Below are positions 7,601 through 15,537 of a stretch of 30,594 bases of DNA, in pieces (the stretch's first letter is position 1; every line of letters begins with the position of its first letter). Position numbers and translations under genes: made by a program. The stretch comes from an uncultured Oscillospiraceae bacterium (GTDB lineage: Bacteria; Bacillota; Clostridia; Oscillospirales; Acutalibacteraceae). The notes beneath the pieces were generated by a model. The model was not told the origin of the DNA, searched no databases, and was given only the letters and a program-made list of their open reading frames with translations. Location: the NCBI GenBank assembly GCA_905193585.1, contig CAJJPG010000008.1:1-30594 (forward strand), written 5' to 3'.

Positions 7601-8533
7601 TTATTCTCCGGTAAGACCCGAGCGTTCGACGCCCTCGACGAATTTGCGCTGCATAACCACATAGAGTACAAACAGCGGTATAAGACAAATCGTTACCGCC
7701 GCCATAACCACGCCGCGGTGGTACATTATCTGCACATCATTTGACATATTCTGTGCGGCGTTTGCAATATCTCCCTGCATATTGGAAAGATTTGCCGACA
7801 GCATTGAAAGCATCTGCGGCAGCATATATTGGTCGTAGTTAGTGAGATAGATTGACGGCTCGTAGGAATCGTTGAAATGCCACACCATTGACAAAAGGAA
7901 GCATACCACCATTGTAGCCCCCGTTGACGGAAGCACTACCTGCGCAAAGGTTCTAAGCGGCCCGCAGCCGTCTATCGCGGCGGCCTCCTCAAGCGATTTC
8001 GGCACTTTAATAAAATACTGCCTGAAAAGGAATATGAATATTCCGCCGCGAAGTCCGAAGCCGAAGAAGGTCGGTAGTATCATAGGCAGATGCGTGTCCA
8101 CAATGTGCATATTCGTATAGGTGATATACGACGGAATTATTATAGTCTGTGTGGGAATAAGAATTGAAAGCACGACTATCGCAAACATAGCGTTCCTTAA
8201 AGGAAAGCGGTAGCGCGCAAAGCCGTAGGCTACAAGCGAGCAGGAAATCATATGTCCGACCGTCGCCAGCACCGTGACGATAACCGAATTTGCTCCCGTG
8301 CGCCAGACATTGAGAGCCTCAAACGCAAGCTTATAATTGCTTAATGTGAAATTGCGGGGTATCCACTTTACGGTGTTGTTACTTATGTCCGCGTAGGTTT
8401 TGACCGAATCCACAAGCATTATCATAAACGGATAAAGAAATACGAACGCAAGACCCGTTAAAAAGAGGTATACTGCAATGCGCATTATCACAGCGCCCGC
8501 ACTGTTACTGCTTTTGTGTTTAAGCTTATTCAT
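7601..8533 (-). CDS. Carbohydrate ABC transporter permease, MalG type (second importer)
   Basis: This 310-residue polytopic membrane protein has about six predicted helices. The first is at residues 16-40, and the conserved CUT1 EAA loop LEEAAAIDGCGPLRTFAQVV spans 181-200, where the nucleotide-binding subunit docks. N-terminal FLYPFMIMLVDSVK and the C-terminal pattern FVEGVERSGLTGE are typical of MalG/LplC-type subunits, which usually end in a short GLTxGAVKG-like tail. A long external loop at 222-268, containing NMQGDIANAAQNMSNDVQ, precedes the last helix and is larger than in most relatives. It is the partner of the MalF-type gene 12 bases upstream. No ATP-binding subunit is encoded nearby, so a shared MsmK/UgpC-type ATPase elsewhere is expected. 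Its last 67 codons are duplicated at 5761-5964. Confidence 0.93.
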   Translation of the reverse strand: MNKLKHKSSNSAGAVIMRIAVYLFLTGLAFVFLYPFMIMLVDSVKTYADISNNTVKWIPRNFTLSNYKLAFEALNVWRTGANSVIVTVLATVGHMISCSLVAYGFARYRFPLRNAMFAIVVLSILIPTQTIIIPSYITYTNMHIVDTHLPMILPTFFGFGLRGGIFIFLFRQYFIKVPKSLEEAAAIDGCGPLRTFAQVVLPSTGATMVVCFLLSMVWHFNDSYEPSIYLTNYDQYMLPQMLSMLSANLSNMQGDIANAAQNMSNDVQIMYHRGVVMAAVTICLIPLFVLYVVMQRKFVEGVERSGLTGE

Positions 8534-8545
8534 ACCATCAGCCCC

Positions 8546-9421
8546 CTAATCCTTTACCTTTTTGACAAACGGACGCATTACCGCGAAAATAACCAGCACA
8601 AGCAATATTGCCCACAGGAAGAAAAGCCAGCTCATAGCCGAGGAATTTTCAAACTGATTAAGCTGGAAGGCGGTATTCTGAATATGCTTAAAGAGCAGAT
8701 TGTCCGAATTTATGAAGTAATCAACCAGCGAATAAACAAGATTTAAAAGCATTATAGTGGTCAGCATCGGCATAGTTATAAGCCAGAACATCTCCCACTC
8801 GGTAGCCGAGTCAACCCTCGCCGCCTCATAAAGCGACGGCGAAACGCTTTGAAGTCCCGAAAGATATATTATTATCTGCACGCCGCACTTCCAGAGAATA
8901 GAGGTTATTAGCGACAGAAAATCGGTAATAAACGTCGTGACCTTAGGCCCTAAGTAAATGCGTATCTGAGTGGGAAGAAGCACGCTTTTGACCGTCTCCA
9001 TAGCCTCGCCCTGAACTCCCTGCCCTAAAAGCTGGGACATTACAAAGCCCGCGCCCAAAATAACGGGCAGAAAGAAGATTGTGCGGTAGACCGTTCTTCC
9101 GGGGAATTTTTTATTTATCAGGATTGCAATAAATATGGCGAAAATATTGGTAAGCGGTATCTGCAAAAGCATTTCCTTCATACTTGTAAGGAAGTGCTTT
9201 ATATACCAGGTGTCGGTCTCGAATATCTCTTTGAAATGGTCAAGCCCCGCCCATTCTACTGAGTAATCCGTCATATTTACCACGTTTACAAAGCATAGCT
9301 CTAAGGAGCGGAAAATCGGAAAGGCGAAGAAAGCGCAAAGTCCGATTATCCACGGGGAAACAAACAGCAGTCCTGTTATCGCCTCGCGCCTTTTAGCCGC
9401 CCCGTGCTTTTGTTTTTTCAT
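8546..9421 (-). CDS. Carbohydrate ABC transporter permease, MalF type (second importer)
   Basis: This 291-residue inner-membrane subunit of a CUT1 sugar importer starts with EAITGLLFVSPWIIGLCAFF (first helix, about 13-35), typical of MalF/UgpA subunits. The EAA loop LYEAARVDSATEWEMFWLI lies at 198-216, ahead of the last helices. Its ATG overlaps the stop of the DUF5696 gene by four bases (ATGA), a sign of translational coupling. It pairs with the MalG-type gene immediately downstream. No binding-protein gene sits directly beside this pair; the 573-residue lipoprotein at 26134-27855 or the fused 963-residue protein could serve it. The substrate is inferred to be an oligosaccharide from the same glycan handled by the cluster. 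Confidence 0.93.
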   Translation of the reverse strand: MKKQKHGAAKRREAITGLLFVSPWIIGLCAFFAFPIFRSLELCFVNVVNMTDYSVEWAGLDHFKEIFETDTWYIKHFLTSMKEMLLQIPLTNIFAIFIAILINKKFPGRTVYRTIFFLPVILGAGFVMSQLLGQGVQGEAMETVKSVLLPTQIRIYLGPKVTTFITDFLSLITSILWKCGVQIIIYLSGLQSVSPSLYEAARVDSATEWEMFWLITMPMLTTIMLLNLVYSLVDYFINSDNLLFKHIQNTAFQLNQFENSSAMSWLFFLWAILLVLVIFAVMRPFVKKVKD

Positions 9422-11634
9422 TGCGCGTTTCCTCCTTTAGCTACCGTATAATCCTTTGCCTTTACCGTTACGCCCTCTACGGTGCGCTCGGTATCTCCGT
9501 AGTTAATATAAATTATGTGACCGTCCGAATAGGTAACGCGGACTAAATCCTCGTCAAGCTTTCTGTGGTCGGTCATAGTCCGGGTTGCGGTGAAGCTAAG
9601 CTCGCCCTTAAACTCCTCAATACAGCCCTTTATTCTTTCAAGCTGAGTGGTGTATTCGGTTGCGAACGCCTCTGTAACATAAGTGTCCTTAAGCCTTTCG
9701 GACGACTCGTAGGTTAAAACGAAATAAGGCTCAGAGCCGTATTCTATCCATTTAAGCTTTTCTGTTTGGTAGTCTGCCGCCATATTGCCCGGCACCGTAC
9801 CGCAGTAGCTTTTTACACCGTGCACTATCATCTGGTAAAACGGTATCGACTCCGAAAAACCGCTGTACTCCGAATTGCGCTCCGGCAGATCATAGATATA
9901 ATCCGCGTATTTAAGCACGTAAGCGTTTCCGCCCTGAGCCGCCGCAGACATTTCCTTTTCCTTGACCGCTGTAAGCATTGCCGAAAATGCTTCGGCACAC
10001 TGCTTTCTTGTTACGGTTTTACCCTTTTGGTAATCGTCGTAAAGGAAGGTGCCTATTTTATCAAAGGCTATTCCCGCCGTGTTAATATCGCTTAAATAAT
10101 CAAGCCTATTTTCGGTAAGCTTTTTAAGCTCAAGCAAGGGGTTAAGCAAAAATTCGCTCGTATCGGAATTGGTAATCGGCTGGCTTACCTCGTTATATGC
10201 TGCCTGACTGTTTTTGTTGAAATTACTTCCACCCTTTTGAGCGTAGACATAGTCGTTTACAAGATATAACCCTATATTTTTGTCCGCCGCCCATTTGTTA
10301 AGGTCGGAAAGCTCACTCTTTCCGCCGAAAGCCGATGAAACCTTATCCCCCGCAGGGTTAAGCCCGTAGCCGTTTTTCTGCCAGCCTAACAGGAAAAGCC
10401 TTAAATACTCGGTATCGCTTTCGGTTACGGCATTTGCTATTTCCTTTGCCTGCCCGAAGGTCGTAAGACTCTGAAAGCTCTTTGACATTGAGGTGTCTTT
10501 CTTCGTACCCATTATAAGCTGTAAAATTACCCTGCCGCTTTCTGCCGACTGGCTAAGCCGCTCGGTTTTAAGCATAAACTCTCTTAGAGCCGCCGCCATA
10601 TTACCGTAGGTAATCTCTCCGTTTTGATCCTTTGATAAGAAGATATACTGCACCGAGAAATCTCCTGCAGAACGCTTGCGCTCGACCTCTTTTATCTCCA
10701 CGTCCGACGGAGAGATATATGAATACTGCTTGCGGTAGCGGCAGGACATATACATACGGTTAAGCCCGTAGGTCGAGGTTGAGGGAGAAAGGGTTACAAA
10801 GCTGTTGCCGTCCCCCTCGGTAACATAGGCGGCGACCGCCGTCTCTCCCCTGCAGATACCGTAAACCGGCATAAGCGCGTTAAGGTTTCCGAGCAGTGAA
10901 TTTTCCTCAACCTCGTCAAGGTCAAAGGAGGAATTAAAGTAGACAGAGGTCGTGACCGGATTTTCGGATTTACCCTCTGCCGTCAGCCTGCAAATCGAAC
11001 CGCTTCCGTCGGGATAAACCGCGTAGGAGCTGTCGGAATCTATCGCCGAGCCTAAAAGCGGGAACAATGCTATTGCCGTAACACCGTAGACGCCGTCCTC
11101 GATAATACTGCTCTCGGGCACACGGGCGCGAAGCCCGTACTCGTTAAGCCATACCTCTACCTTAAAGCCTATCTGATACTCGTCAAAATATAATTTCAGC
11201 GCCGCGCCGTTTTTAAGCCTTTCTCCGCTTATACTGCAGGCTGTTCCCGCACTTGTGAAAGCGTCGCTGTTGCCGCCGAAATCGGTGTAGCTTACCTGAC
11301 AGAGCATAAATCTGTCCGCGTCGGAAAGCTCTGCGTTCTCGCTTATGTAATAATCGGCGGACGCGCCCGTTGAAAAGACCGTACCCTTATCGGTATCACG
11401 GATATAGAATATATGATTTTCCGCAGAATAATCAAGCTGAAGCGCTCCGCTTGCGCCCAAGGTTATCGTTCCGCTTTCGGGCAGGTCACCGCCCTCATAG
11501 ACAGGCTCTTCCGCGTCGGCTGTCTTTAAAAGCGAATAATCCGCCTTTTCCTTTGTAAGAACCATAACGGCGCAGACGGTAATGACGAGAGCCAGCAGAA
11601 CGGCTATTATACCTAATACTCTTTTCTTTTTCAT
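9418..11634 (-). CDS. DUF5696 domain protein, membrane-anchored, extracytoplasmic
   Basis: This 738-residue protein has an N-terminal hydrophobic segment (7-27) after MKKKR and no clear cleavage site, so it is likely anchored with the rest outside. Residues 50-360 look like a beta-rich domain and include SSYAVYPDGSGSI (202-214) and STYGLNRMYMSCRYRKQYS (287-305). Residues 365-650 look barrel-like, with GRVILQLIMGTKK, EYLRLFLLGWQKNGYG and NIGLYLVNDYVYAQ, giving the appearance of a glycosidase-like fold. I recognise the overall pattern as DUF5696, which in Firmicutes such as Paenibacillus occurs next to YIP1, NHL-repeat and sugar ABC transporter genes. Its reaction is unknown. It starts 19 bases after the YIP1 gene and overlaps the MalF-type gene by four bases, so it is tightly linked to sugar import. 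Confidence 0.82.
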   Translation of the reverse strand: MKKKRVLGIIAVLLALVITVCAVMVLTKEKADYSLLKTADAEEPVYEGGDLPESGTITLGASGALQLDYSAENHIFYIRDTDKGTVFSTGASADYYISENAELSDADRFMLCQVSYTDFGGNSDAFTSAGTACSISGERLKNGAALKLYFDEYQIGFKVEVWLNEYGLRARVPESSIIEDGVYGVTAIALFPLLGSAIDSDSSYAVYPDGSGSICRLTAEGKSENPVTTSVYFNSSFDLDEVEENSLLGNLNALMPVYGICRGETAVAAYVTEGDGNSFVTLSPSTSTYGLNRMYMSCRYRKQYSYISPSDVEIKEVERKRSAGDFSVQYIFLSKDQNGEITYGNMAAALREFMLKTERLSQSAESGRVILQLIMGTKKDTSMSKSFQSLTTFGQAKEIANAVTESDTEYLRLFLLGWQKNGYGLNPAGDKVSSAFGGKSELSDLNKWAADKNIGLYLVNDYVYAQKGGSNFNKNSQAAYNEVSQPITNSDTSEFLLNPLLELKKLTENRLDYLSDINTAGIAFDKIGTFLYDDYQKGKTVTRKQCAEAFSAMLTAVKEKEMSAAAQGGNAYVLKYADYIYDLPERNSEYSGFSESIPFYQMIVHGVKSYCGTVPGNMAADYQTEKLKWIEYGSEPYFVLTYESSERLKDTYVTEAFATEYTTQLERIKGCIEEFKGELSFTATRTMTDHRKLDEDLVRVTYSDGHIIYINYGDTERTVEGVTVKAKDYTVAKGGNAQ

Positions 11635-11653
11635 ATGTATAACCCTCTCATTA

Positions 11654-12274
11654 CTATCTTAGGAAAAAGTTTAACTCGGAAGTTACTTCCTCGATAAACA
11701 TTACAATCTGACAGTCAAGCGCAAACGCCAGCATTACCACCGCAACTATAAGCAGCATTACAATAAGAATTACCAGCGTATACGCCACGGTTTTCCCGAA
11801 GGATATGTTATTAGATTCCTTAAAGGTGACGAACAGCAGGACTATTACCCACACCCACATAATTGTCTGGAGCGCGGTATAAAACCCCGCCTCCTCTGCC
11901 GACAGCACCCGCGAGAGAATAATCGCAAGAGGTTGCAGCAACAGCATTGGCATTAGGCTGTAGGAGCTTAACAGAAAGGTTTCCTTAAAGGTTGCCTCTC
12001 CTCCTACTATCGTCATAAACCCGTAGCAGGCGACCGCCCACAGGGCGACAGGCACTATCGCTAAAGCAAGCTCCAGCCATATATTTGCGTTTTTAGGCGA
12101 TACAGAGGATACCGTATAATTTACCGTGTATACCGAAATTATGCGCCAAACTGCCGAAACCGCGAAGGGCAAAAGCATAGCTAAAAGCGGAATTTGCTTA
12201 CGTCTGCGCTTTATAAGCGTGACCATTTCAATCGGGTGAAAAAGCATCATAAACGAACATTTAAACCACCACAT
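11654..12274 (-). CDS. YIP1 family membrane protein
   Basis: This 206-residue polytopic protein has about five hydrophobic helices (roughly 28-48, 66-88, 100-122, 135-152 and 163-190). The N-terminal segment MLFHPIEMVTLIKRRR is typical of bacterial YIP1-domain proteins. The start ATG follows the TAA of the NHL-repeat gene directly (TAAATG), so translation is probably coupled. Bacterial YIP1 proteins have no established biochemical role; this one recurs with DUF5696 and NHL-propeller genes in sugar-transport clusters, suggesting a membrane platform for those two extracytoplasmic proteins. That role is inference. Confidence 0.82.
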   Translation of the reverse strand: MWWFKCSFMMLFHPIEMVTLIKRRRKQIPLLAMLLPFAVSAVWRIISVYTVNYTVSSVSPKNANIWLELALAIVPVALWAVACYGFMTIVGGEATFKETFLLSSYSLMPMLLLQPLAIILSRVLSAEEAGFYTALQTIMWVWVIVLLFVTFKESNNISFGKTVAYTLVILIVMLLIVAVVMLAFALDCQIVMFIEEVTSELNFFLR

Positions 12275-13717
12275 TTATCTTCCGCCCCCTTCTCTCCAAA
12301 GCTCCGCGCGCAGCCGCCGCAGATATTTTTGCAGAAGCTTTATAAGCACAATTATAAGAACTACAAAAATCACAACCGCAACGGCGACAAGCTCAAAATG
12401 ATCCCTGAAAAAGGCGTATCTCAGCTTTGAAAACGCCTTGCTGTAATCGGCGCGGTCATCGCCCTGATAAAATTCCTTTTTCGCATCGTTGTAATTGCCG
12501 TTTTTGTATTCTATTTTACCTATCATATTGCGCGCAAGCGTATAATTACTTGCCTGTTCCTTGACCTTTTGCCATAATTCATAGGACTGACTGTATTTTC
12601 CGTCCTTATTAAGCAGAAGCGCCTTATGCACATTGTTTGTAAACTCTGTAGCAGAAAACACCTGAATACGTCCGAGGGAGGAATCAAGGGTAACAAGCTC
12701 TTCTTTATCGTTTACGGCTATTGAGCTTATTACATTAAAGGAGGAGCTTCCGCTTCCCTTTCCGCCGAATACACCTACAAGGTTGCCGTTTTGATCATAC
12801 TGGTAAATACAGCTTGTTTTTTCCTCGGCGACAAAGATTATCCCCTTGCTGTTAACCGCTATATCCGAAAAAATCGGGGTAACCTTTGTTCCGTCGCTTT
12901 CGTAAAGCGTCTCGCCGTAATCCCCCGAGGGATATATGTTATTGCCGACGGTATTTATTATGCTTATTCTCTGCGAGGGGGCAAGACCCACCGCGTAAAG
13001 CTTGCCGTCGCCGCTCATACAAAAATTAGTATATGACTCAGGCTCGCGCTTCTGGGTCTGCATTTTCTGCTTTTCTGTAGCAAACTTTCTGAAAATATAG
13101 TCCCATAAATCAAAGCTTAAGCGGTTGTCGCCGATATAGCCCTTAAATTTATTCGCCGCGTCGATAGTCATAAACTGCTTGCCCTGTATGACATACAAAA
13201 GGTTGCTTATAGGGTCAAACTCCACCTTTGCGGGAGAAAAGACCTCCACGTCATAAAGCAAATCCGATTCGGGCTTTACAAAGCTTTCTATGTACTCGCC
13301 TTCATTACTGAAATGCACAACGCGGCTGTTGCCTGTGTCGGCAATGTAAATATCGCCCAAGGAATCGGTCGAAACGCCCGTCGGGGAGGAAAAGGAGATT
13401 CCGTCCGCCTCGGTAAGCTCCCTTACCACCTTGAAGCTTTTATCGGTCACCAAAATTCGGTTGTTTCCCGTATCAGCTATATAATATCCGTTTTTATCTG
13501 CATACAAATCTTTAGGGTCGTTAAGTCCGTTATATGAGCCCTCTACCTTAAAATCCGAAATCACCTGCTTTGCCTCAAACAACACGGGAATGGTGACGTG
13601 CTTTCCGTTCTCGTCAAGCACATAGCTGCCGCTTACATTTGTAAGCGCCTGTGCCGGAGAAGAAAGCACAACAGCCGAAATAAGCATTGCGGCAAAAACG
13701 GTAATTAATTTTTTCAT
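12275..13717 (-). CDS. NHL-repeat beta-propeller protein with TPR-like segment and C-terminal membrane anchor
   Basis: This 480-residue protein has a signal peptide (MKKLITVFAAMLISAVVLSS, then PAQA, likely cut near residue 24). Classical NHL repeats follow: LNDPKDLYADKNGYYIADTG (65-84) with NNRI, and a second IADTGNSRVVHF (125-136), then more degenerate blades up to about 355. A TPR-like helical pair lies at 362-420 (KYSQSYELWQKVKEQ, then NGNYNDAKKEFYQGD). A single membrane helix spans about 442-463, followed by a basic stop-transfer tail. The propeller is therefore displayed outside with a short cytoplasmic end. Propellers of this kind bind proteins or glycans; a gluconolactonase-like activity is less likely because no metal site was seen. 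It sits between the first permease pair and YIP1 and probably forms a surface complex with YIP1 and DUF5696. Confidence 0.85.
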   Translation of the reverse strand: MKKLITVFAAMLISAVVLSSPAQALTNVSGSYVLDENGKHVTIPVLFEAKQVISDFKVEGSYNGLNDPKDLYADKNGYYIADTGNNRILVTDKSFKVVRELTEADGISFSSPTGVSTDSLGDIYIADTGNSRVVHFSNEGEYIESFVKPESDLLYDVEVFSPAKVEFDPISNLLYVIQGKQFMTIDAANKFKGYIGDNRLSFDLWDYIFRKFATEKQKMQTQKREPESYTNFCMSGDGKLYAVGLAPSQRISIINTVGNNIYPSGDYGETLYESDGTKVTPIFSDIAVNSKGIIFVAEEKTSCIYQYDQNGNLVGVFGGKGSGSSSFNVISSIAVNDKEELVTLDSSLGRIQVFSATEFTNNVHKALLLNKDGKYSQSYELWQKVKEQASNYTLARNMIGKIEYKNGNYNDAKKEFYQGDDRADYSKAFSKLRYAFFRDHFELVAVAVVIFVVLIIVLIKLLQKYLRRLRAELWREGGGR

Positions 13718-13731
13718 CGCTCCGACACCTC

Positions 13732-14613
13732 CTATTTAATTCCCGAGTACGCCATTGTTTCAATAACCCGCCGCTGCATAAGGGTGTAAATAAGCACCGT
13801 CGGCACAACCGAAATAAATGTGCCCGCCGCCATAGCTCCTGCTCTTGCAAGGGTTCCCGCCGTGCCTATCGACTGCAATGCCACGGGCAAAGTACGCATA
13901 GCGTCCTGTGTGATATACACAAGGGGTGAAAAAGCGTCGTTCCAGCTTGCAACAAAGGTGAAGACAACAAGCGTACTGCAGGCAGGCTTCATAAACGGGA
14001 AAACTATTTTTGTAAATACCTGCCATTCGTTCGCTCCGTCAAGCCGTGCCGCCTCCAAAAAGGCGTCGGGCAGTTGGTCGCAGAACTGCTTTACAAAGAA
14101 GAAGCCGAACGCGCCCGCTATTTTAGGCAGTATAAGCGCTAAATAGCTGTCCATAAGTCCCAAATTATTTATAACCATATAGTTAGGTATGGTCATAAGG
14201 GTTGCCGGGAACATAAGGGTTGCGACAATAAGATTGAAAATGGCATTTTTAAAGGGCAGTTCAAGCTTTACAAGACTGTACGCCGCAATAGAGGATATAA
14301 TTATAGTTGCAAGCACCGTCGCAACCGATACAAAAATGCTGTTTACAACATAACGGAGAAACGGAACACTGCTTGAGGAGGTTGCGAAAAGCAGATCGCG
14401 GAAGTTGTCCATAGTCGGCTTTCTCACAAAGAAGATAGGCGGAAAGCGCAATAGCTCGTCAAGCGGCTTAAACGCCGTGGAAACGACATAAATAAGCGGC
14501 AGTGAAGTAAAGCATACCAAAAGAATAACAAGCAGATATACAAGTATTCTTGAAACCGAAACCCTGATACTGAGCTTTCCCAAATGAATGTGAAATCCCT
14601 GTCTTACACGCAT
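13732..14613 (-). CDS. Carbohydrate ABC transporter permease, MalG type (first importer)
   Basis: This 293-residue protein has about six membrane helices, with the first at 22-46 (ILVYLLVILLVCFTSLPLIY). The EAA loop, FLEAARLDGANEWQVFTKI, lies at 185-203. The C-terminus QRRVIETMAYSGIK resembles the GLTxGAVK tail of MalG-type subunits. It lies 17 bases after the MalF-type gene and 14 bases before the NHL gene, so all are one operon. It forms the channel with its MalF partner, fed by the fused solute-binding protein encoded just upstream. It shares the fold but little sequence with the second MalG-type permease (7601-8533), so the two importers are diverged and not recent copies. Confidence 0.93.
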   Translation of the reverse strand: MRVRQGFHIHLGKLSIRVSVSRILVYLLVILLVCFTSLPLIYVVSTAFKPLDELLRFPPIFFVRKPTMDNFRDLLFATSSSSVPFLRYVVNSIFVSVATVLATIIISSIAAYSLVKLELPFKNAIFNLIVATLMFPATLMTIPNYMVINNLGLMDSYLALILPKIAGAFGFFFVKQFCDQLPDAFLEAARLDGANEWQVFTKIVFPFMKPACSTLVVFTFVASWNDAFSPLVYITQDAMRTLPVALQSIGTAGTLARAGAMAAGTFISVVPTVLIYTLMQRRVIETMAYSGIK

Positions 14614-14630
14614 ATAATTCCTGCCTCCTT

Positions 14631-15527
14631 TTATTCGTCCTTGCTCGACAGCAGGAACATAACCGCCTTGCCGAACAGAAATGTGATTAAAAACAGTATT
14701 ACCGACACTGCCGAGGCGTAACCCATTTCATAACGCACAAAGGCGTAGTCGTAAACATGCGCAACAAGTGTGTGCCCCGCGTAGTTAGGTGACGGGAAGC
14801 CCGCAAAGGAGGAAATAACATCGAAAACGCCAAATGAACCCGCTATCGTGTTTATCGCTCCGAAAAGCAGCTGCGGCTTCATCTGGGGGAGGGTTATGTA
14901 GTAAAGCTCCGCAAAGCGTCCCTTTATTCCGTCTATAGCTCCCGCCTCGTAAAGCTCCTGATTGGCGTTTTGAAGTCCCGCCATAAATACAAGAAAGCCG
15001 GTGCCCATACTCATCCATATCTGAATAAAGATACAGACGGGCATTATTAAATCCACGCTCTGATTCCAGAGTATAGGCGAGGAAATAAGCCCTAAATTCA
15101 TTAAAAAGTTGTTAATAAGACCGTAGCTGTCCGATGAGAAAAAGTAAGTCCATATAACCGCCATCGCCGTGCCGCTTGTAATAGACGGCGCATAGAAAGC
15201 CAGCGCGAATATTGTTCTTCCCTTCATATCATTTAATATCCAAGCCATTACAAAGGATAAAATATAGCTTACGGGACCTGCTATGCAGGCGAAAACCATT
15301 GTATTTTTAAGGGCCAACAAAAATATTTCGTCATTTAAAAACAGCTGCTTGTAGTTATTAAAGCCGACAAAATCGTTCCGTTTAAGCAAATCATAGTTTG
15401 TAAAGCTGTAAAAAACGGACTGCACTACAGGCGCCAGTACAAAAAGAGTAAACAGTACAAAAAACGGCAGAAAAAACGCAATAGCCAATGCCTTGTTTCC
15501 AAAGCTCTTTTTATTGATAAGCTTCAT
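14631..15527 (-). CDS. Carbohydrate ABC transporter permease, MalF type (first importer)
   Basis: This 298-residue protein has its first helix at about 14-38 (LAIAFFLPFFVLFTLFVLAP), the typical start of CUT1 MalF/LacF subunits, then SFTNYDLL and FVGFNNYKQLF. The EAA loop, LYEAGAIDGIKGRFAELYYI, is at 192-211. The gene starts 10 bases after the stop of the fused solute-binding protein, with GAGGAGAGAAAA as ribosome site. It is the obligate partner of the MalG-type subunit downstream. The tight SBP-MalF-MalG order indicates a complete importer except for the ATPase. Confidence 0.93.
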   Translation of the reverse strand: MKLINKKSFGNKALAIAFFLPFFVLFTLFVLAPVVQSVFYSFTNYDLLKRNDFVGFNNYKQLFLNDEIFLLALKNTMVFACIAGPVSYILSFVMAWILNDMKGRTIFALAFYAPSITSGTAMAVIWTYFFSSDSYGLINNFLMNLGLISSPILWNQSVDLIMPVCIFIQIWMSMGTGFLVFMAGLQNANQELYEAGAIDGIKGRFAELYYITLPQMKPQLLFGAINTIAGSFGVFDVISSFAGFPSPNYAGHTLVAHVYDYAFVRYEMGYASAVSVILFLITFLFGKAVMFLLSSKDE

Positions 15528-15537
15528 TTTTCTCTCC

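Larger units (their letters stand above)
5761..7804. repeat. 204-bp direct repeat flanking the GH20-like gene (copies 5761-5964 and 7601-7804)
   Basis: The two copies are in the same orientation with about 97 percent identity (7 mismatches counted by eye) and both encode the C-terminal 67 residues of a MalG-type permease. Similarity ends sharply at both sides: at 5964/7804 and at 5761/7601, which is the stop codon of the permease frame. The 1.6 kb between them carries the GH20-like gene and the epimerase remnant. Homologous recombination between the copies would delete that segment and join the permease directly to GH36. Confidence 0.88.

Noticed and set aside
12275..13717. Gluconolactonase assignment for the NHL protein
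   Set aside because: The repeats are NHL type with a membrane anchor, and no metal-binding active site could be identified.
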